Positions 35,056-44,880 of a stretch of DNA of 64,000 bases are shown here, one piece after another. This DNA is from Salipiger pentaromativorans (lineage in GTDB: Bacteria; Pseudomonadota; Alphaproteobacteria; Rhodobacterales; Rhodobacteraceae). The notes below the pieces were generated by a model. It worked only from the letters and a program-made list of their open reading frames with translations. It ran no database searches and was not told the origin of the DNA. The position numbers were made by a program, and so were the translations under genes. Position 1 is the stretch's first letter. Each line of letters opens with the position of its first letter. The stretch spans positions 434,001-498,000 of the forward strand of contig NZ_JAMDHK010000002.1 of assembly GCF_024721115.1 (NCBI RefSeq). The letters are read 5' to 3'.

Positions 35056-35101
35056 GCAAATCTCTTCCAAGAGATTTGCAAGGTCCTTCGAAGGACCTTG
35101 C
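35056..35101. repeat. Twin-palindrome element, copy B
   Basis: GCAAATCTCTT-CC-AAGAGATTTGC (35056-35079) and GCAAGGTCCTT-CG-AAGGACCTTGC (35078-35101) share a central GC, 46 bases in all. It lies in the aglE-aglF gap inside an operon, unlike copies A and C, which lie between convergent genes. Confidence 0.8.
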
Positions 35102-35138
35102 GGAACAAGGGCCGGACGCGGGCGCCCGTTGCGCGCCC

Positions 35139-36491
35139 TTACTTGATGCCGTCCCAGCTGTTCTGGATCTCGGTGGCGACCTCTTCGGCGGATTTGCCGC
35201 CGACGTAATCGACCATGCCGGTCCAGAAACTGCCCGCGCCCACCGCGCCCGGCATCAGGTCGGAGCCGTCGAAGCGGAAGGTGGTGGCGTTCAGCAGGAT
35301 CTCGCCCTGTTTCTTCAGCGGCGGGCTGCCGTAAAGCTCGGCATTGGCGCCCTTGAACGGGGTCAGGAAGCCCGATTGCGCCATCCAGATCTCATGCGCG
35401 ATGGGGGTCTTCAGGAACTCGATGAAGGCGCGCGCGCCGGGGCTGTCCTTGGTGATGAAGGCCAGCGTGCCCGCGCCCAGCACCGGCTTGCCCAGATCCT
35501 TGCCCTCATAGGCGGGCATATAGAAGAAATCCGCGTCCAGCCCCAGCTCGGTGCCTTCCGGGAAGAAGGTCGGGATAAAGCTCGCCTGGTGGTGCAGATA
35601 GCATTGCGACGGCGAGGCGAAGAGCCCCAGCGGGCTTTCGCGGAAATCGGTGGTGGCCACCGCACCGGTGCCGCCCGCCACATAGGCGTCGTTCTTGGCG
35701 AACCAGCCGAATTCGTCGATGGCGCCCACGACCTTGGGGTCGTTGAACGGGATCTCGTTGGTCACCCACTGGTCATAGACCTCGGGCGGCTGGGTGCGCA
35801 GCATCATGTCCTCGACCCAGTCGGTGGCGGGCCAGCCCGTGGCCCCGCCAGACCCCAGACCGATGCACCAGGGCGTTTCGCCCTCCTCGGCGATCTGTTC
35901 GGTCAGCGCCTTGAGATCCTCCAGCGTCTCGGGCACCTCATAGCCCGCATCCTCGAAATTCTCGGGCACGTACCAGACCAGCGATTTCACGTCGATCTTG
36001 TAGGGAAAGGCGTAGAGCGCGCTTTCGCCGTCGGGCCCGGTGTAGGAGCCGAGGCTCACCCAGCTTTCGCCCGCCGCGTAATTCTCCTTGAGCCAGGCTT
36101 CGGTCTCTGCGCCCAGCGGTTCGACAAAGCCCTTGGAGACCAGATCGGCGATCAGCCCCGGCTGCGGCAGGATCGCGATATTGGGCGGGCTGCCGGCCTC
36201 GGTGTCGATGACGATCTGCTGTTCATAGGTCTCGGAGGAGGCATAGCTCACCTCGGCCCCGGTCGCCTCGGCGAAATAGACCAGCACCGATTCCACCAGT
36301 TGCTGGTCGTCGCCGCGCCAGGGCCCGAAGATGTTCACCGTCTCGCCGCTGAGATCGTGGGCCGCGGCAAAGGCGTTGTAGCTGTCCCAGTTGAAACCGC
36401 CCTCCCCGGGCGCAAACACCATATCTGCGGCCTGCGCCGTGCCGGCCGTCAGCGCCAGCATCGCGGCACCACTCAGAAAACTGCGTTTCAT
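35139..36491 (-). CDS. aglE: Alpha-glucoside ABC transporter substrate-binding protein
   Basis: Periplasmic binding protein that delivers alpha-glucosides to AglFG. The 450-aa protein has a signal peptide (residues 1-21, ending AQAA) and the family 1 extracellular solute-binding fold. Aromatic residues around VNIFGPWRGDD and the C-terminal DYVGGKSAEEVATEIQNSWD are typical of AglE. GGAGGAT lies before ATG 36491. It is the first gene of the leftward operon. A palindromic LacI-type operator (36557-36568) is in its promoter region, so AglR should repress it without inducer. Confidence 0.93.
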   Translation of the reverse strand: MKRSFLSGAAMLALTAGTAQAADMVFAPGEGGFNWDSYNAFAAAHDLSGETVNIFGPWRGDDQQLVESVLVYFAEATGAEVSYASSETYEQQIVIDTEAGSPPNIAILPQPGLIADLVSKGFVEPLGAETEAWLKENYAAGESWVSLGSYTGPDGESALYAFPYKIDVKSLVWYVPENFEDAGYEVPETLEDLKALTEQIAEEGETPWCIGLGSGGATGWPATDWVEDMMLRTQPPEVYDQWVTNEIPFNDPKVVGAIDEFGWFAKNDAYVAGGTGAVATTDFRESPLGLFASPSQCYLHHQASFIPTFFPEGTELGLDADFFYMPAYEGKDLGKPVLGAGTLAFITKDSPGARAFIEFLKTPIAHEIWMAQSGFLTPFKGANAELYGSPPLKKQGEILLNATTFRFDGSDLMPGAVGAGSFWTGMVDYVGGKSAEEVATEIQNSWDGIK

Positions 36492-36556
36492 AAAGGCTGA
36501 TCCTCCCGTTTCACGCGGATTGCCCCGCATTGAATTCCGCTTTTAGGCGAGTCGCC

Positions 36557-36568
36557 CAAAGCGCTTTG
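36557..36568. promoter_or_regulatory. AglR-type operator, aglE-proximal
   Basis: CAAAGCGCTTTG is a perfect 12-base palindrome of the LacI-family kind with a central CG, 66 bases before the aglE start. Confidence 0.7.
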
Positions 36569-36716
36569 AAGATGCCCGAGCGTCCCGCGTTTGCCCCAAC
36601 ATGTCAATCTGCAGATGCCGGTATTTTCCTCATATTTCATGCTGCACTGCAGCTTTTTCAGGCAGGCGGAAAAAGTCTTTCCGGCGGTCATGTTTTGCGG
36701 TTACGGTCCCGATCAT

Positions 36717-36730
36717 CCGAAGCGCTTTGG
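36717..36730. promoter_or_regulatory. AglR-type operator, aglR-proximal
   Basis: CCGAAGCGCTTTGG is a 14-base palindrome with one mismatched pair, 13 bases before aglR and 161 bases from the aglE-proximal site, suggesting autoregulation and possible looping. Confidence 0.65.
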
Positions 36731-36742
36731 ACTTGCGATCCG

Positions 36743-37774
36743 ATGAATCTCAAGATGCTCGCCGCCCATCTGGGCCTGTCCCAGACCACCGTCAGCCGGG
36801 CCCTGAACGGCTATCCCGAGGTCAGCGAGGAAACGCGCAAGCGCGTGACCGAAGCGGCCCTCCGGCTGAACTATGCGCCGAACGCGCGCGCCAAGGGGCT
36901 GGCGACCGGTCGGGCCATGGCGATCGGCCACGTCATCCCGATCTCGACCCAGCACGAGATCGTCAATCCGGTCTTCGGCGATTTTGTCGCCGGCGCCTCG
37001 GAGGCCTATCTCAAGGCGGGCTACGACATGACCCTGTCGCTCACCGGCGATGAGGACGAGGCCGAGAATTACCGGCGGCTGAAGGCCAAGGGCAATGTCG
37101 ACGGCATCATCCTGCACGGGCCCAAGATGGCCGACGGGCGCATTCCCTTCCTGACCGGACTGGGACTGCCCTTCGTGGTGCATGGGCGGGCCTCGGATCT
37201 CGACCAGCCCTATTGCTGGGTGGACATGAACAACACCAGTGCCTTCCACCGCGCCACCGCCTTTCTGCTCGATCTCGGCCACCGGCGGATCGCGCTGGTC
37301 AACGGGCTGGAATTCATGGATTTCGCCCATCGCCGCCGGATCGGCTACGAATCCGCGCTGCGCGAGCGTGGCATTGCCCCCGATCCGGTGCTGATGCGCA
37401 GCGAGGAGATGACCGAGCCCTATGGCTATCGCGCCGCGACCGAGCTGCTGGCCCATCCCGAACCGCCCACGGCCTTTCTCACCTCGTCGCTGATCACCGC
37501 GCTGGGCGTGCGGCGGGCAATCCACGAGGCCGGAAAGCAGATGGGGCGCGACATCTCGATCGTGACCCATGACGACGATCTCAGCTATCTCTCCAACGGG
37601 CGCGATCTGCCGATCTTCACCGCCACCCGCTCCTCGGTTCGCGAGGCCGGGCGCATCGCCGCCGAGATGCTGCTGCGCCACATCGCCGACCCCGGGCGCG
37701 CCCCGGAAACGCAGCTCCTCGAGGCCCAGCTCATCATCGGCGGCTCGACCGGGCCAGCTCCGACGCAACATTAG
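36743..37774 (+). CDS. aglR: LacI-family regulator of alpha-glucoside uptake
   Basis: Represses the agl genes until a sugar binds. The 343-aa protein has the LacI helix-turn-helix at residues about 2-30 (LKMLAAHLGLSQTTVSRALNGYP), the hinge near residue 50 (LATGRAMAIGHV), and a periplasmic-binding-protein-like sensor domain. ATG 36743 gives the usual N-terminus right at the helix-turn-helix. Two CAAAGCGCTTTG-type operators lie in the intergenic region toward aglE. It is the first of three rightward genes with a beta-glucosidase and a glucokinase, so it may control these as well. Confidence 0.93.
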   Translation: MNLKMLAAHLGLSQTTVSRALNGYPEVSEETRKRVTEAALRLNYAPNARAKGLATGRAMAIGHVIPISTQHEIVNPVFGDFVAGASEAYLKAGYDMTLSLTGDEDEAENYRRLKAKGNVDGIILHGPKMADGRIPFLTGLGLPFVVHGRASDLDQPYCWVDMNNTSAFHRATAFLLDLGHRRIALVNGLEFMDFAHRRRIGYESALRERGIAPDPVLMRSEEMTEPYGYRAATELLAHPEPPTAFLTSSLITALGVRRAIHEAGKQMGRDISIVTHDDDLSYLSNGRDLPIFTATRSSVREAGRIAAEMLLRHIADPGRAPETQLLEAQLIIGGSTGPAPTQH

Positions 37775-37785
37775 GATCGACCGAT

Positions 37786-39117
37786 ATGCAACTGAGCAGG
37801 AAAGATTTCCCCAAAGACTTCCTCTTCGGCGCCGCGACCTCGAGCTATCAGATCGAAGGCCATGGCTTCGGCGGCGCGGGCCGCACCCATTGGGACGATT
37901 TCGCCGCGACGCCGGGCAATGTCGTGCGCGGCGAAAACGGCGCCATCGCCTGCGATCACTATCACCGCTATCCCGAGGACCTCGATCTCGTGGCGGGCGC
38001 CGGGTTCGACGCCTATCGCTTTTCGGTCTCCTGGGCGCGGGTGCTGCCCGAGGGGCGCGGCGCGGTGAATGCCGAGGGGCTGGATTTCTACGACCGGCTG
38101 ACCGACGCCATGCTGGAGCGCGGCCTGAAACCCTTCGCCACGCTCTATCACTGGGAACTGCCCTCGCCTCTGGCCGACCTCGGCGGCTGGCGCAACCGCG
38201 ACATCGCCCAATGGTTCGGCGATTTCACCGAGATCGTCATGCGCCGCATCGGCGACCGGATGGACACCGTGGCGCCGATCAACGAGCCCTGGTGCGTCGC
38301 CTGGCTGAGCCATTTCCTCGGCGCGCACGCTCCGGGCCTGCGCGACATCCGCGCCGCCGCCCGTGCCATGCATCACGTTCTGCTGGCCCATGGCCGTGCC
38401 ATCGAGGTGATGCGCGGGCTGGGCATGGGCAACCTGGGCGGCGTCTTCAATCTCGAATGGGCCCATCCCGCCGAGGATACCGAAGCCCATCACCACGCCG
38501 CCGCCGTCTATGACGGGATCTACAACCGCTGGTTCATGGGCGGCGTGTTCAAGGGGCAATATCCGCAGATCGTGCTCGACGGGCTGGAGCCGCATCTGCC
38601 GGCGGGCTGGCAGGACGACATGGCGCTGATCTCGCAGCCGCTCGACTGGTGCGGGATCAACTATTACACCCGCAAGCTGCTCGCCCCGGCCCCGGGGCCC
38701 TGGCCGGCGCTTCAGGAGGTGCCGGGGTCGCTGCCCAAGACCTTCATGGATTGGGAAATCTACCCCGAGGGGCTCTTGCAGTTCCTCAGCCGCACCGCCG
38801 AGGACTATACCGGAGACCTGCCGATCTATGTCACCGAAAACGGCATGGCCGGGCATGACGACCTGTTCGGCGGCACCGTCCCGGACGACCACCGCATCGC
38901 CTATCTCGAAGCGCATCTGGCCGATGTCAGACGCGCCCTGGCGCGGGGCGTGCCGGTCAAGGGCTATTTCGTCTGGTCGCTGCTCGACAATTACGAATGG
39001 AGCTTTGGCTACGACAAGCGTTTCGGCATCGTGCATGTGGATTTCGACACGCTTGTACGCACGCCCAAAGCGTCTTACGACGCGTTGAAGCTGGCGCTAA
39101 CGAGAGGTCAGGCATGA
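37786..39117 (+). CDS. Beta-glucosidase (GH1)
   Basis: Hydrolyses beta-glucosides to glucose in the cytoplasm. The 443-aa protein has the GH1 start FLFGAATSSYQIEG, acid/base E167 in PINEPW and nucleophile E351 in YVTENGM, with the usual SWARVLPEG and SLLDNYEWSFGYDKRFG segments. No signal peptide is present. AGGA precedes ATG 37786, 11 bases after aglR; the stop overlaps the glk start (ATGA). Its presence next to an alpha-glucoside transporter suggests that the locus also handles beta-linked sugars. Confidence 0.95.
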   Translation: MQLSRKDFPKDFLFGAATSSYQIEGHGFGGAGRTHWDDFAATPGNVVRGENGAIACDHYHRYPEDLDLVAGAGFDAYRFSVSWARVLPEGRGAVNAEGLDFYDRLTDAMLERGLKPFATLYHWELPSPLADLGGWRNRDIAQWFGDFTEIVMRRIGDRMDTVAPINEPWCVAWLSHFLGAHAPGLRDIRAAARAMHHVLLAHGRAIEVMRGLGMGNLGGVFNLEWAHPAEDTEAHHHAAAVYDGIYNRWFMGGVFKGQYPQIVLDGLEPHLPAGWQDDMALISQPLDWCGINYYTRKLLAPAPGPWPALQEVPGSLPKTFMDWEIYPEGLLQFLSRTAEDYTGDLPIYVTENGMAGHDDLFGGTVPDDHRIAYLEAHLADVRRALARGVPVKGYFVWSLLDNYEWSFGYDKRFGIVHVDFDTLVRTPKASYDALKLALTRGQA

Positions 39118-40085
39118 GCAGCGGCATCACGGCGGTTCTGGCCGACATCGGCGGCACCAACACCCGTGTCGCGCTGGCCCGCGGGGCCGAGGTCGATGCC
39201 GGCAGCATCCGCCGCTACCGCAACGCCGATCACCCGGGCATCGGCGCGGTGCTGCACGATTACCTGTCCACGGCGCAGGTCGCCCCGCAGGCCGCCTGCG
39301 TCGCCATGGCGGGCCCGGTGCGCGACAGCGCCGGGCGGCTTACCAATCTCGATTGGGAGGTCAATCGCGAGATTCTGGCCGAGGCCACCGGCGCCGAAAC
39401 GCTGGCGGTGCTCAACGACCTTCAGGCGCAGGGCCATGCGCTGGGCCATATCGCCCCCGAGAACCTTACCCTGCTGCGGCGGGGCCAGCCCGCCAGCCCG
39501 CAGGCGGCGCGGCTGGTGATCGGCGTCGGCACGGGCATGAACGCGGCGCCGGTCTATCGGCTGGACGACCGCACGCTGGTGCCGCCCTCCGAGGCCGGCC
39601 ATGCCACGCTGGCGCTGCGTTCGGACGACGAGCTGCGGCTTTTCCAATATGTCTCGCGCAAGCATGACGGCGCCGGCATCGAGCATTTCCTGTCGGGGCG
39701 CGGCTTCGAGCGGATCTGGAACTGGGTCTGCGAGGAAGAGGGCTCGGACGAGCGCGACCGCAGCGCCGCCGAGATCATGGCAGCGATGGCGGCGGGCGAT
39801 GCGCGCGCCCATCGCGCGGTCGAGATGTTCTCGCGGCTGATGGGCCGGATCTGCGGCGACCTGGCGCTGATCACCCTGCCCTTCGGCGGAATCTATCTGA
39901 TCGGCGGCGTCGCGCGGCATTTCGGCCCCCACCTGCTGAGCTGCGGCTTTGTCGACGGTTTCCGCGACAAGGGCCGGTTCAGCACCTTCATGGATCAGTT
40001 CCCGGTGCATCTTGTGACAGACGACTATGCGGCGCTGACCGGATGTGCCTGCCACTTAACCGAACAGTTGCAAATACACGCCTAA
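39114..40085 (+). CDS. glk: Glucokinase
   Basis: Phosphorylates glucose released by AglA and the GH1 enzyme. The 323-aa protein opens with the phosphate-binding LADIGGTNTRVAL (about 9-21). It has the ND(L/F) catalytic segment in VLNDLQAQGHAL and later GVGTGMNAA and the GGV adenosine-binding motif near the C-terminus, as in the group A bacterial glucokinases. It overlaps the beta-glucosidase gene by four bases. The glycogen cluster follows 95 bases later, so glucose-6-phosphate can pass to storage or to the Entner-Doudoroff route. Confidence 0.95.
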   Translation: MSSGITAVLADIGGTNTRVALARGAEVDAGSIRRYRNADHPGIGAVLHDYLSTAQVAPQAACVAMAGPVRDSAGRLTNLDWEVNREILAEATGAETLAVLNDLQAQGHALGHIAPENLTLLRRGQPASPQAARLVIGVGTGMNAAPVYRLDDRTLVPPSEAGHATLALRSDDELRLFQYVSRKHDGAGIEHFLSGRGFERIWNWVCEEEGSDERDRSAAEIMAAMAAGDARAHRAVEMFSRLMGRICGDLALITLPFGGIYLIGGVARHFGPHLLSCGFVDGFRDKGRFSTFMDQFPVHLVTDDYAALTGCACHLTEQLQIHA

Positions 40086-40180
40086 AACCGCGTCAATCTT
40101 GCCTTTCAGGGGCAGAACGCTGTTGATACACACAACACTCTGCCTATGAGTGACCGGTTCCAATCGAGCGAGTCCCGACA

Positions 40181-42571
40181 ATGCTTCAGATGAAGACACC
40201 GCCCCTGCGCGACGCCATCCTGCGCCACCTGACCTATTCTTTCGGCAAGGATCCCGAACACGCCATCCTCGAGGATTGGCGCATGGCGCTGAGCTATGCG
40301 GTGCGCGACCGGATCGTCGACGCCTGGTTCAAGGCCACGCATGAAACCTACGAGACCGGCGCCAAGCGGGTCTATTACCTGTCGATGGAATTCCTGATCG
40401 GGCGGCTTCTCGAAGACGGGATCGTCAATCTGGAGCTGGTCGATGAGGCCAAGGCGGCGCTGGCGGAATACAGCAAGGATTACAACGAGGTCCTGACCGA
40501 CGAGCCCGATGCGGCACTCGGCAACGGCGGGCTCGGCCGTCTCGCGGCCTGCTTCCTCGAAAGCCTCTCGACCATCGGCTGCCCGGCGCATGGCTACGGC
40601 ATCCGCTACGAGCACGGGCTGTTCCGGCAGAGCTTTGTCGACGGCCGCCAGATCGAGCAGCCGGAACTGTGGCTCGGCCAGCGCCACGCCTGGGAGTTCG
40701 AACGCCCCGAGGTGCGCTATCGCATCGGCTTTGGCGGCCATGTGGACGTGCGCGGCGAAACCGTGCGCTGGTATCCTGCCGAAGAGGTCGAAGCCGAGGC
40801 GTTCGACACGCCCGTCGTCGGCTGGAAAGGCCGCTGGGCCAACACGCTGCGGCTCTGGTCGGGCCGCGCGATCCATCCGTTCGACCTCGACGCCTTCAAC
40901 CACGGCGACTATGCCCGCGCCGCCGCGCCCGAGGCGCTGGCGCGCACCATCAGCCGCGTGCTCTACCCCGACGACACCACCGAACAGGGCAAGGAGCTGC
41001 GGCTGAAGCAGGAATATTTCCTGACCGGCGCCGCGCTGCGCGACATCCTGCGCCGCTTCAACAACCAGTTCGGCGATCTGCGCCGCCTGCCCGAAAAGGT
41101 GGCGATCCAGCTCAACGACACCCACCCGGCGATTGCCGGGCCCGAGCTGGTGCGCATCCTGCATGACGAACGCGGCATCGAATTCGACGAGGCGATGGAG
41201 ATCGCCAAGGGTACGCTCTCCTACACCAACCACACGCTGCTGCCCGAGGCGCTGGAAAGCTGGGACGAGCATCTCTTCGGCCGCCTGCTGCCGCGCCACA
41301 TCCAGATCATCGACCGGATCGACGCCACCCATGCGGCGCAGAACCCCTCGCGCACGCAGTCGATGCGGGCCGACCATCAGGTGAAGATGGGCCAGCTCTC
41401 TTTCGTTATGGCGCATAACGTCAACGGCGTCTCGGCGCTGCATACCGAGCTGATGAAGACCACGGTCTTCGAAGAGCTGCACCGCTTGCACCCTGACCGG
41501 ATCGTGAACGAGACCAACGGCGTGACCCCGCGCCGCTGGTTGCTGGGCTGCAACCCGGGCCTGGCCGGGCTGATCTCCGAGGCGATCGGCGAGGGCTGGG
41601 TCGACGATCTGGAGCAGCTCGAAAAACTGGAACCCTATATCGAGGACGCGGCCTGGATCGACCGCTATGCCAAGGTGAAGCGCGCCAACAAGGTCGAGCT
41701 GTCGAACTGGATGGGCCAGACCTATGGGTTGCATGTGGACCCGGACATGCTGTTCGACGTGCAGATCAAGCGCATGCACGAATACAAGCGCCAGCATCTG
41801 AACATCCTCGAGACCATCGCCCACTGGCAGGAGATCCGCGAAAACCCCGATGCGGGCTGGGTGCCGCGGCTCAAGCTCTTCGCCGGCAAGGCGGCGCCGG
41901 GCTATTTCTTTGCCAAGGACATCATCCGCCTGATCAACGACGCGGCGGCGGTGATCAACGCCGACCCGGTGACCAACAAATATCTCAAGGTCGCCTTCCT
42001 GCCGAACTACAACGTCTCGCTCGCCGAGCGGCTGGTGCCGCCGGCGGACCTGTCGGAACAGATCTCGACCGCGGGCAAGGAAGCCTCGGGCACCGGCAAT
42101 ATGAAATTCGCGCTGAACGGCGCGCCGACGGTGGGCACGCTGGACGGCGCCAATGTGGAAATCCGCGACCATGTGGGCACCGAGAATTTCTTCCTCTTCG
42201 GCATGACCGCCGAAGAGGTCATGGAACGCCGCACCGTCGAGGGCCACGCGCAAAAGGCCATCGCCGCCGACCCGCGTCTCAAGGGGGCGCTGGACCTGAT
42301 CCGCGAAGGGCGCTTCTCTCCCTCCGAACCCGAGCGTTATCACGGCGTGGTGGGCAATCTGGAAGGGCCGGATTATTTCCTCGTCTGTTCGGATTTCACC
42401 GATTACTGGCGCGCGCAGCGCGAGGTCGATACGGCCTTTGCCGACGCTCAGGGCTGGGCGCGCATGGCGGCCTATAACACCGCGCGCTCGGGCTGGTTCT
42501 CGTCCGACCGGACCATTCGCGGATATATGGCCGACATCTGGAAGGCACAAAGCCTGCTGCAAAAAAGCTGA
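40181..42571 (+). CDS. glgP: Glycogen/starch/alpha-glucan phosphorylase
   Basis: Releases glucose-1-phosphate from glycogen ends. The 796-aa protein has the GT35 fold signatures: LGNGGLGRLAACFLES, the active-site region EASGTGNMKFALNGA with the PLP lysine K642, and conserved RMHEYKRQ. Phosphorylation and AMP sites of animal enzymes are not expected. ATG 40181 has only a weak GAG site; a second ATG at 40190 is possible. The 95-base leader contains GGCAGA...TCTGCC arms (40111, 40139) that could form a weak hairpin. First gene of the rightward glycogen cluster. Confidence 0.96.
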   Translation: MLQMKTPPLRDAILRHLTYSFGKDPEHAILEDWRMALSYAVRDRIVDAWFKATHETYETGAKRVYYLSMEFLIGRLLEDGIVNLELVDEAKAALAEYSKDYNEVLTDEPDAALGNGGLGRLAACFLESLSTIGCPAHGYGIRYEHGLFRQSFVDGRQIEQPELWLGQRHAWEFERPEVRYRIGFGGHVDVRGETVRWYPAEEVEAEAFDTPVVGWKGRWANTLRLWSGRAIHPFDLDAFNHGDYARAAAPEALARTISRVLYPDDTTEQGKELRLKQEYFLTGAALRDILRRFNNQFGDLRRLPEKVAIQLNDTHPAIAGPELVRILHDERGIEFDEAMEIAKGTLSYTNHTLLPEALESWDEHLFGRLLPRHIQIIDRIDATHAAQNPSRTQSMRADHQVKMGQLSFVMAHNVNGVSALHTELMKTTVFEELHRLHPDRIVNETNGVTPRRWLLGCNPGLAGLISEAIGEGWVDDLEQLEKLEPYIEDAAWIDRYAKVKRANKVELSNWMGQTYGLHVDPDMLFDVQIKRMHEYKRQHLNILETIAHWQEIRENPDAGWVPRLKLFAGKAAPGYFFAKDIIRLINDAAAVINADPVTNKYLKVAFLPNYNVSLAERLVPPADLSEQISTAGKEASGTGNMKFALNGAPTVGTLDGANVEIRDHVGTENFFLFGMTAEEVMERRTVEGHAQKAIAADPRLKGALDLIREGRFSPSEPERYHGVVGNLEGPDYFLVCSDFTDYWRAQREVDTAFADAQGWARMAAYNTARSGWFSSDRTIRGYMADIWKAQSLLQKS

Positions 42572-42630
42572 GCCGCTAACATTGCACGCCAGCCATTGCA
42601 GCCCACGAGCAACGCACTAAAGTCCGGGGC

Positions 42631-44814
42631 ATGACCGATGCACATCACGCCTCCGCCCCGGACTTTCAACGCCTGATTCAAGGCCAACACGACGACCCCT
42701 TCGCCCTGCTCGGGCCGCACTGGCAGGGCGGTGACCGCTTTGTCACCGCCTTCGATCCCGGCGCCGAAGAGATGTGGGCGGTGATCGCAGACACGCCCCA
42801 TCCGCTTGCGCCGGTGTCCGGTGCACCGGGGATCTTCTACGGCAAGGTGCCCGGCGATGCGCCCTATCTGCTGCGCGGTGCCGCGCGCGGCGGCCAGTGG
42901 GAGATGGAAGACGCCTATCGCTTCGGCCCGGTGCTGGGCGAGATCGACGAATATCTGCTCGGCGAAGGCAGCCATCTGCGGCTCTGGGAAGCGCTTGGCG
43001 CCCATGTGAAAGAGCATGAGGGCACCTGGGGCACGCAATTCGCCGTCTGGGCCCCCAACGCGCGCCGCGTCTCGGTTGTGGGCGATTTCAACTGGTGGGA
43101 CGGGCTGCGCCACACCATGCGCCGCCGTGGCGCGACCGGCGTCTGGGAGATCTTTGTCCCCGGTGTCGGCGACGGCGCTTTCTACCGCTACGAGATCGTC
43201 GGCCCCGATGGCCAGATCCAGCCGCGCAAGGCCGACCCGGTGGGCTTCGGCTCGGAACACCCGCCCGCCAATGCCTCGATCGTGCGCGACATTTCGGGCT
43301 ATGGCTGGTCCGATGGCGACTGGATGACCAGCCGTCAGGCGATGCAGAACCGCGAGGCGCCGATCTCGGTCTACGAGGTGCACCTGCCCTCCTGGCGCCG
43401 CAAGGACTGGGGCCGCCCGATCTCTTATGTCGAGGCGGCGACCGAGCTGGTCGCCTATGTCAAGGAGATGGGCTTTACCCATATCGAGCTGCTGCCGATC
43501 AGCGAATACCCGTTCGACGGCTCCTGGGGCTATCAGCCCATCGGGCTCTTCGCGCCCACCATCCGCTGCGGGCTGCCGCATGAGTTCCGCGATCTGGTGA
43601 ACGCCGCCCACCGCGCCGGGCTGGGCGTGATCCTCGACTGGGTGCCAGGGCATTTCCCCACCGACGCACACGGGCTGGGCAAGTTCGACGGCACCGCGCT
43701 TTACGAACATGCCGACCCCAAGGAAGGGTTCCACAGGGACTGGAACACGCTCATCTACAATTACGGCCGCGCCGAAGTGTCGAATTTCCTGACCGCCAAC
43801 GCGCTTTACTGGCTGGAGGAGTTCCATGCCGACGGGCTGCGGGTGGATGCGGTGGCCTCGATGCTTTACCGCGACTATTCCCGCGATCCGGGCGAATGGA
43901 TCCCCAACAAGGACGGCGGGCGCGAGAATTACGAGGCCATCGCCATGTTGCAGCGGATGAACATCGCCACCTATGGCGACCATCCCGGCATCATGACCGT
44001 GGCCGAGGAAAGCACCGCCTATCCCGGTGTGTCGCAGCCGGTGGATCAGGGCGGGCTGGGCTTTGGCTTCAAGTGGAACATGGGGTGGATGAACGACACC
44101 CTCGAATACATGCAGAAAGACCCGGTCTACCGCAGCTATCATCACCACCAGATGACCTTCGGGCTGGTCTATGCCTTTTCCGAGAATTTCATCCTGCCGA
44201 TCAGCCATGACGAGGTCGTGCACGGCAAGGGTTCGATGCTGGGCAAGATGCCCGGCAGCGACTGGGAGAAATTCGCCAACCTGCGCAGCTATTACGGCTT
44301 CATGTGGGGCCATCCGGGCAAGAAGCTGCTCTTCATGGGGCAGGAATTCGCGCAAGGGTCGGAATGGAACCACGATGCCCAGATCGACTGGGAGTGCTTG
44401 GCCAACCCGCAACACGCGGGCATGCAGAGCCTGGTGCGCGATCTGAACCATCTGTACCGCGAGACACCCGCCCTGCACGCAAAGGATTGCTTCGCCGAGG
44501 GGTTTCAGTGGATCGTCGGGGGGGATTCCCAGAATTCCGTCTTTTCCTGGGTGCGACGGGGTGCGCCCGGGGATCCCGAGGTTGTGGTCATCTGCAACTT
44601 CACACCACAAGAGCACGGGTCGTATCGCATGGGGATGCCTGCGACCGGGCGCTGGCGCGAGGCACTGAACAGCGATGCCGAAATCTATGGGGGGGGCAAT
44701 CGCGGAAACTACGGGGCGGTCGAGGCGCATCCGGGAGAGTATCACGGCCAGCCGGCGCATGCCGATGTGATGATCCCGCCGCTATCGACGATCTATCTGG
44801 TGCGCGAGACCTGA
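42631..44814 (+). CDS. glgB: 1,4-alpha-glucan branching enzyme
   Basis: Introduces alpha-1,6 branches into glycogen. The 727-aa, long-form enzyme has an N-terminal N1 domain, the CBM48 domain (about 130-215), and the GH13 barrel with nucleophile D406 in GLRVDAVASML and acid/base E459 in VAEEST, followed by ISHDEVVHGKGS. The C-terminal beta domain ends STIYLVRET. It follows glgP by 59 bases and precedes glgC by 66. Length and motifs are standard. Confidence 0.97.
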   Translation: MTDAHHASAPDFQRLIQGQHDDPFALLGPHWQGGDRFVTAFDPGAEEMWAVIADTPHPLAPVSGAPGIFYGKVPGDAPYLLRGAARGGQWEMEDAYRFGPVLGEIDEYLLGEGSHLRLWEALGAHVKEHEGTWGTQFAVWAPNARRVSVVGDFNWWDGLRHTMRRRGATGVWEIFVPGVGDGAFYRYEIVGPDGQIQPRKADPVGFGSEHPPANASIVRDISGYGWSDGDWMTSRQAMQNREAPISVYEVHLPSWRRKDWGRPISYVEAATELVAYVKEMGFTHIELLPISEYPFDGSWGYQPIGLFAPTIRCGLPHEFRDLVNAAHRAGLGVILDWVPGHFPTDAHGLGKFDGTALYEHADPKEGFHRDWNTLIYNYGRAEVSNFLTANALYWLEEFHADGLRVDAVASMLYRDYSRDPGEWIPNKDGGRENYEAIAMLQRMNIATYGDHPGIMTVAEESTAYPGVSQPVDQGGLGFGFKWNMGWMNDTLEYMQKDPVYRSYHHHQMTFGLVYAFSENFILPISHDEVVHGKGSMLGKMPGSDWEKFANLRSYYGFMWGHPGKKLLFMGQEFAQGSEWNHDAQIDWECLANPQHAGMQSLVRDLNHLYRETPALHAKDCFAEGFQWIVGGDSQNSVFSWVRRGAPGDPEVVVICNFTPQEHGSYRMGMPATGRWREALNSDAEIYGGGNRGNYGAVEAHPGEYHGQPAHADVMIPPLSTIYLVRET

Positions 44815-44880
44815 CGCATCTCAACACTCGGTTGTCAGAGCAAGGGGCAAGACAACCTCTCACGGCGAAGAGGATCTGAC

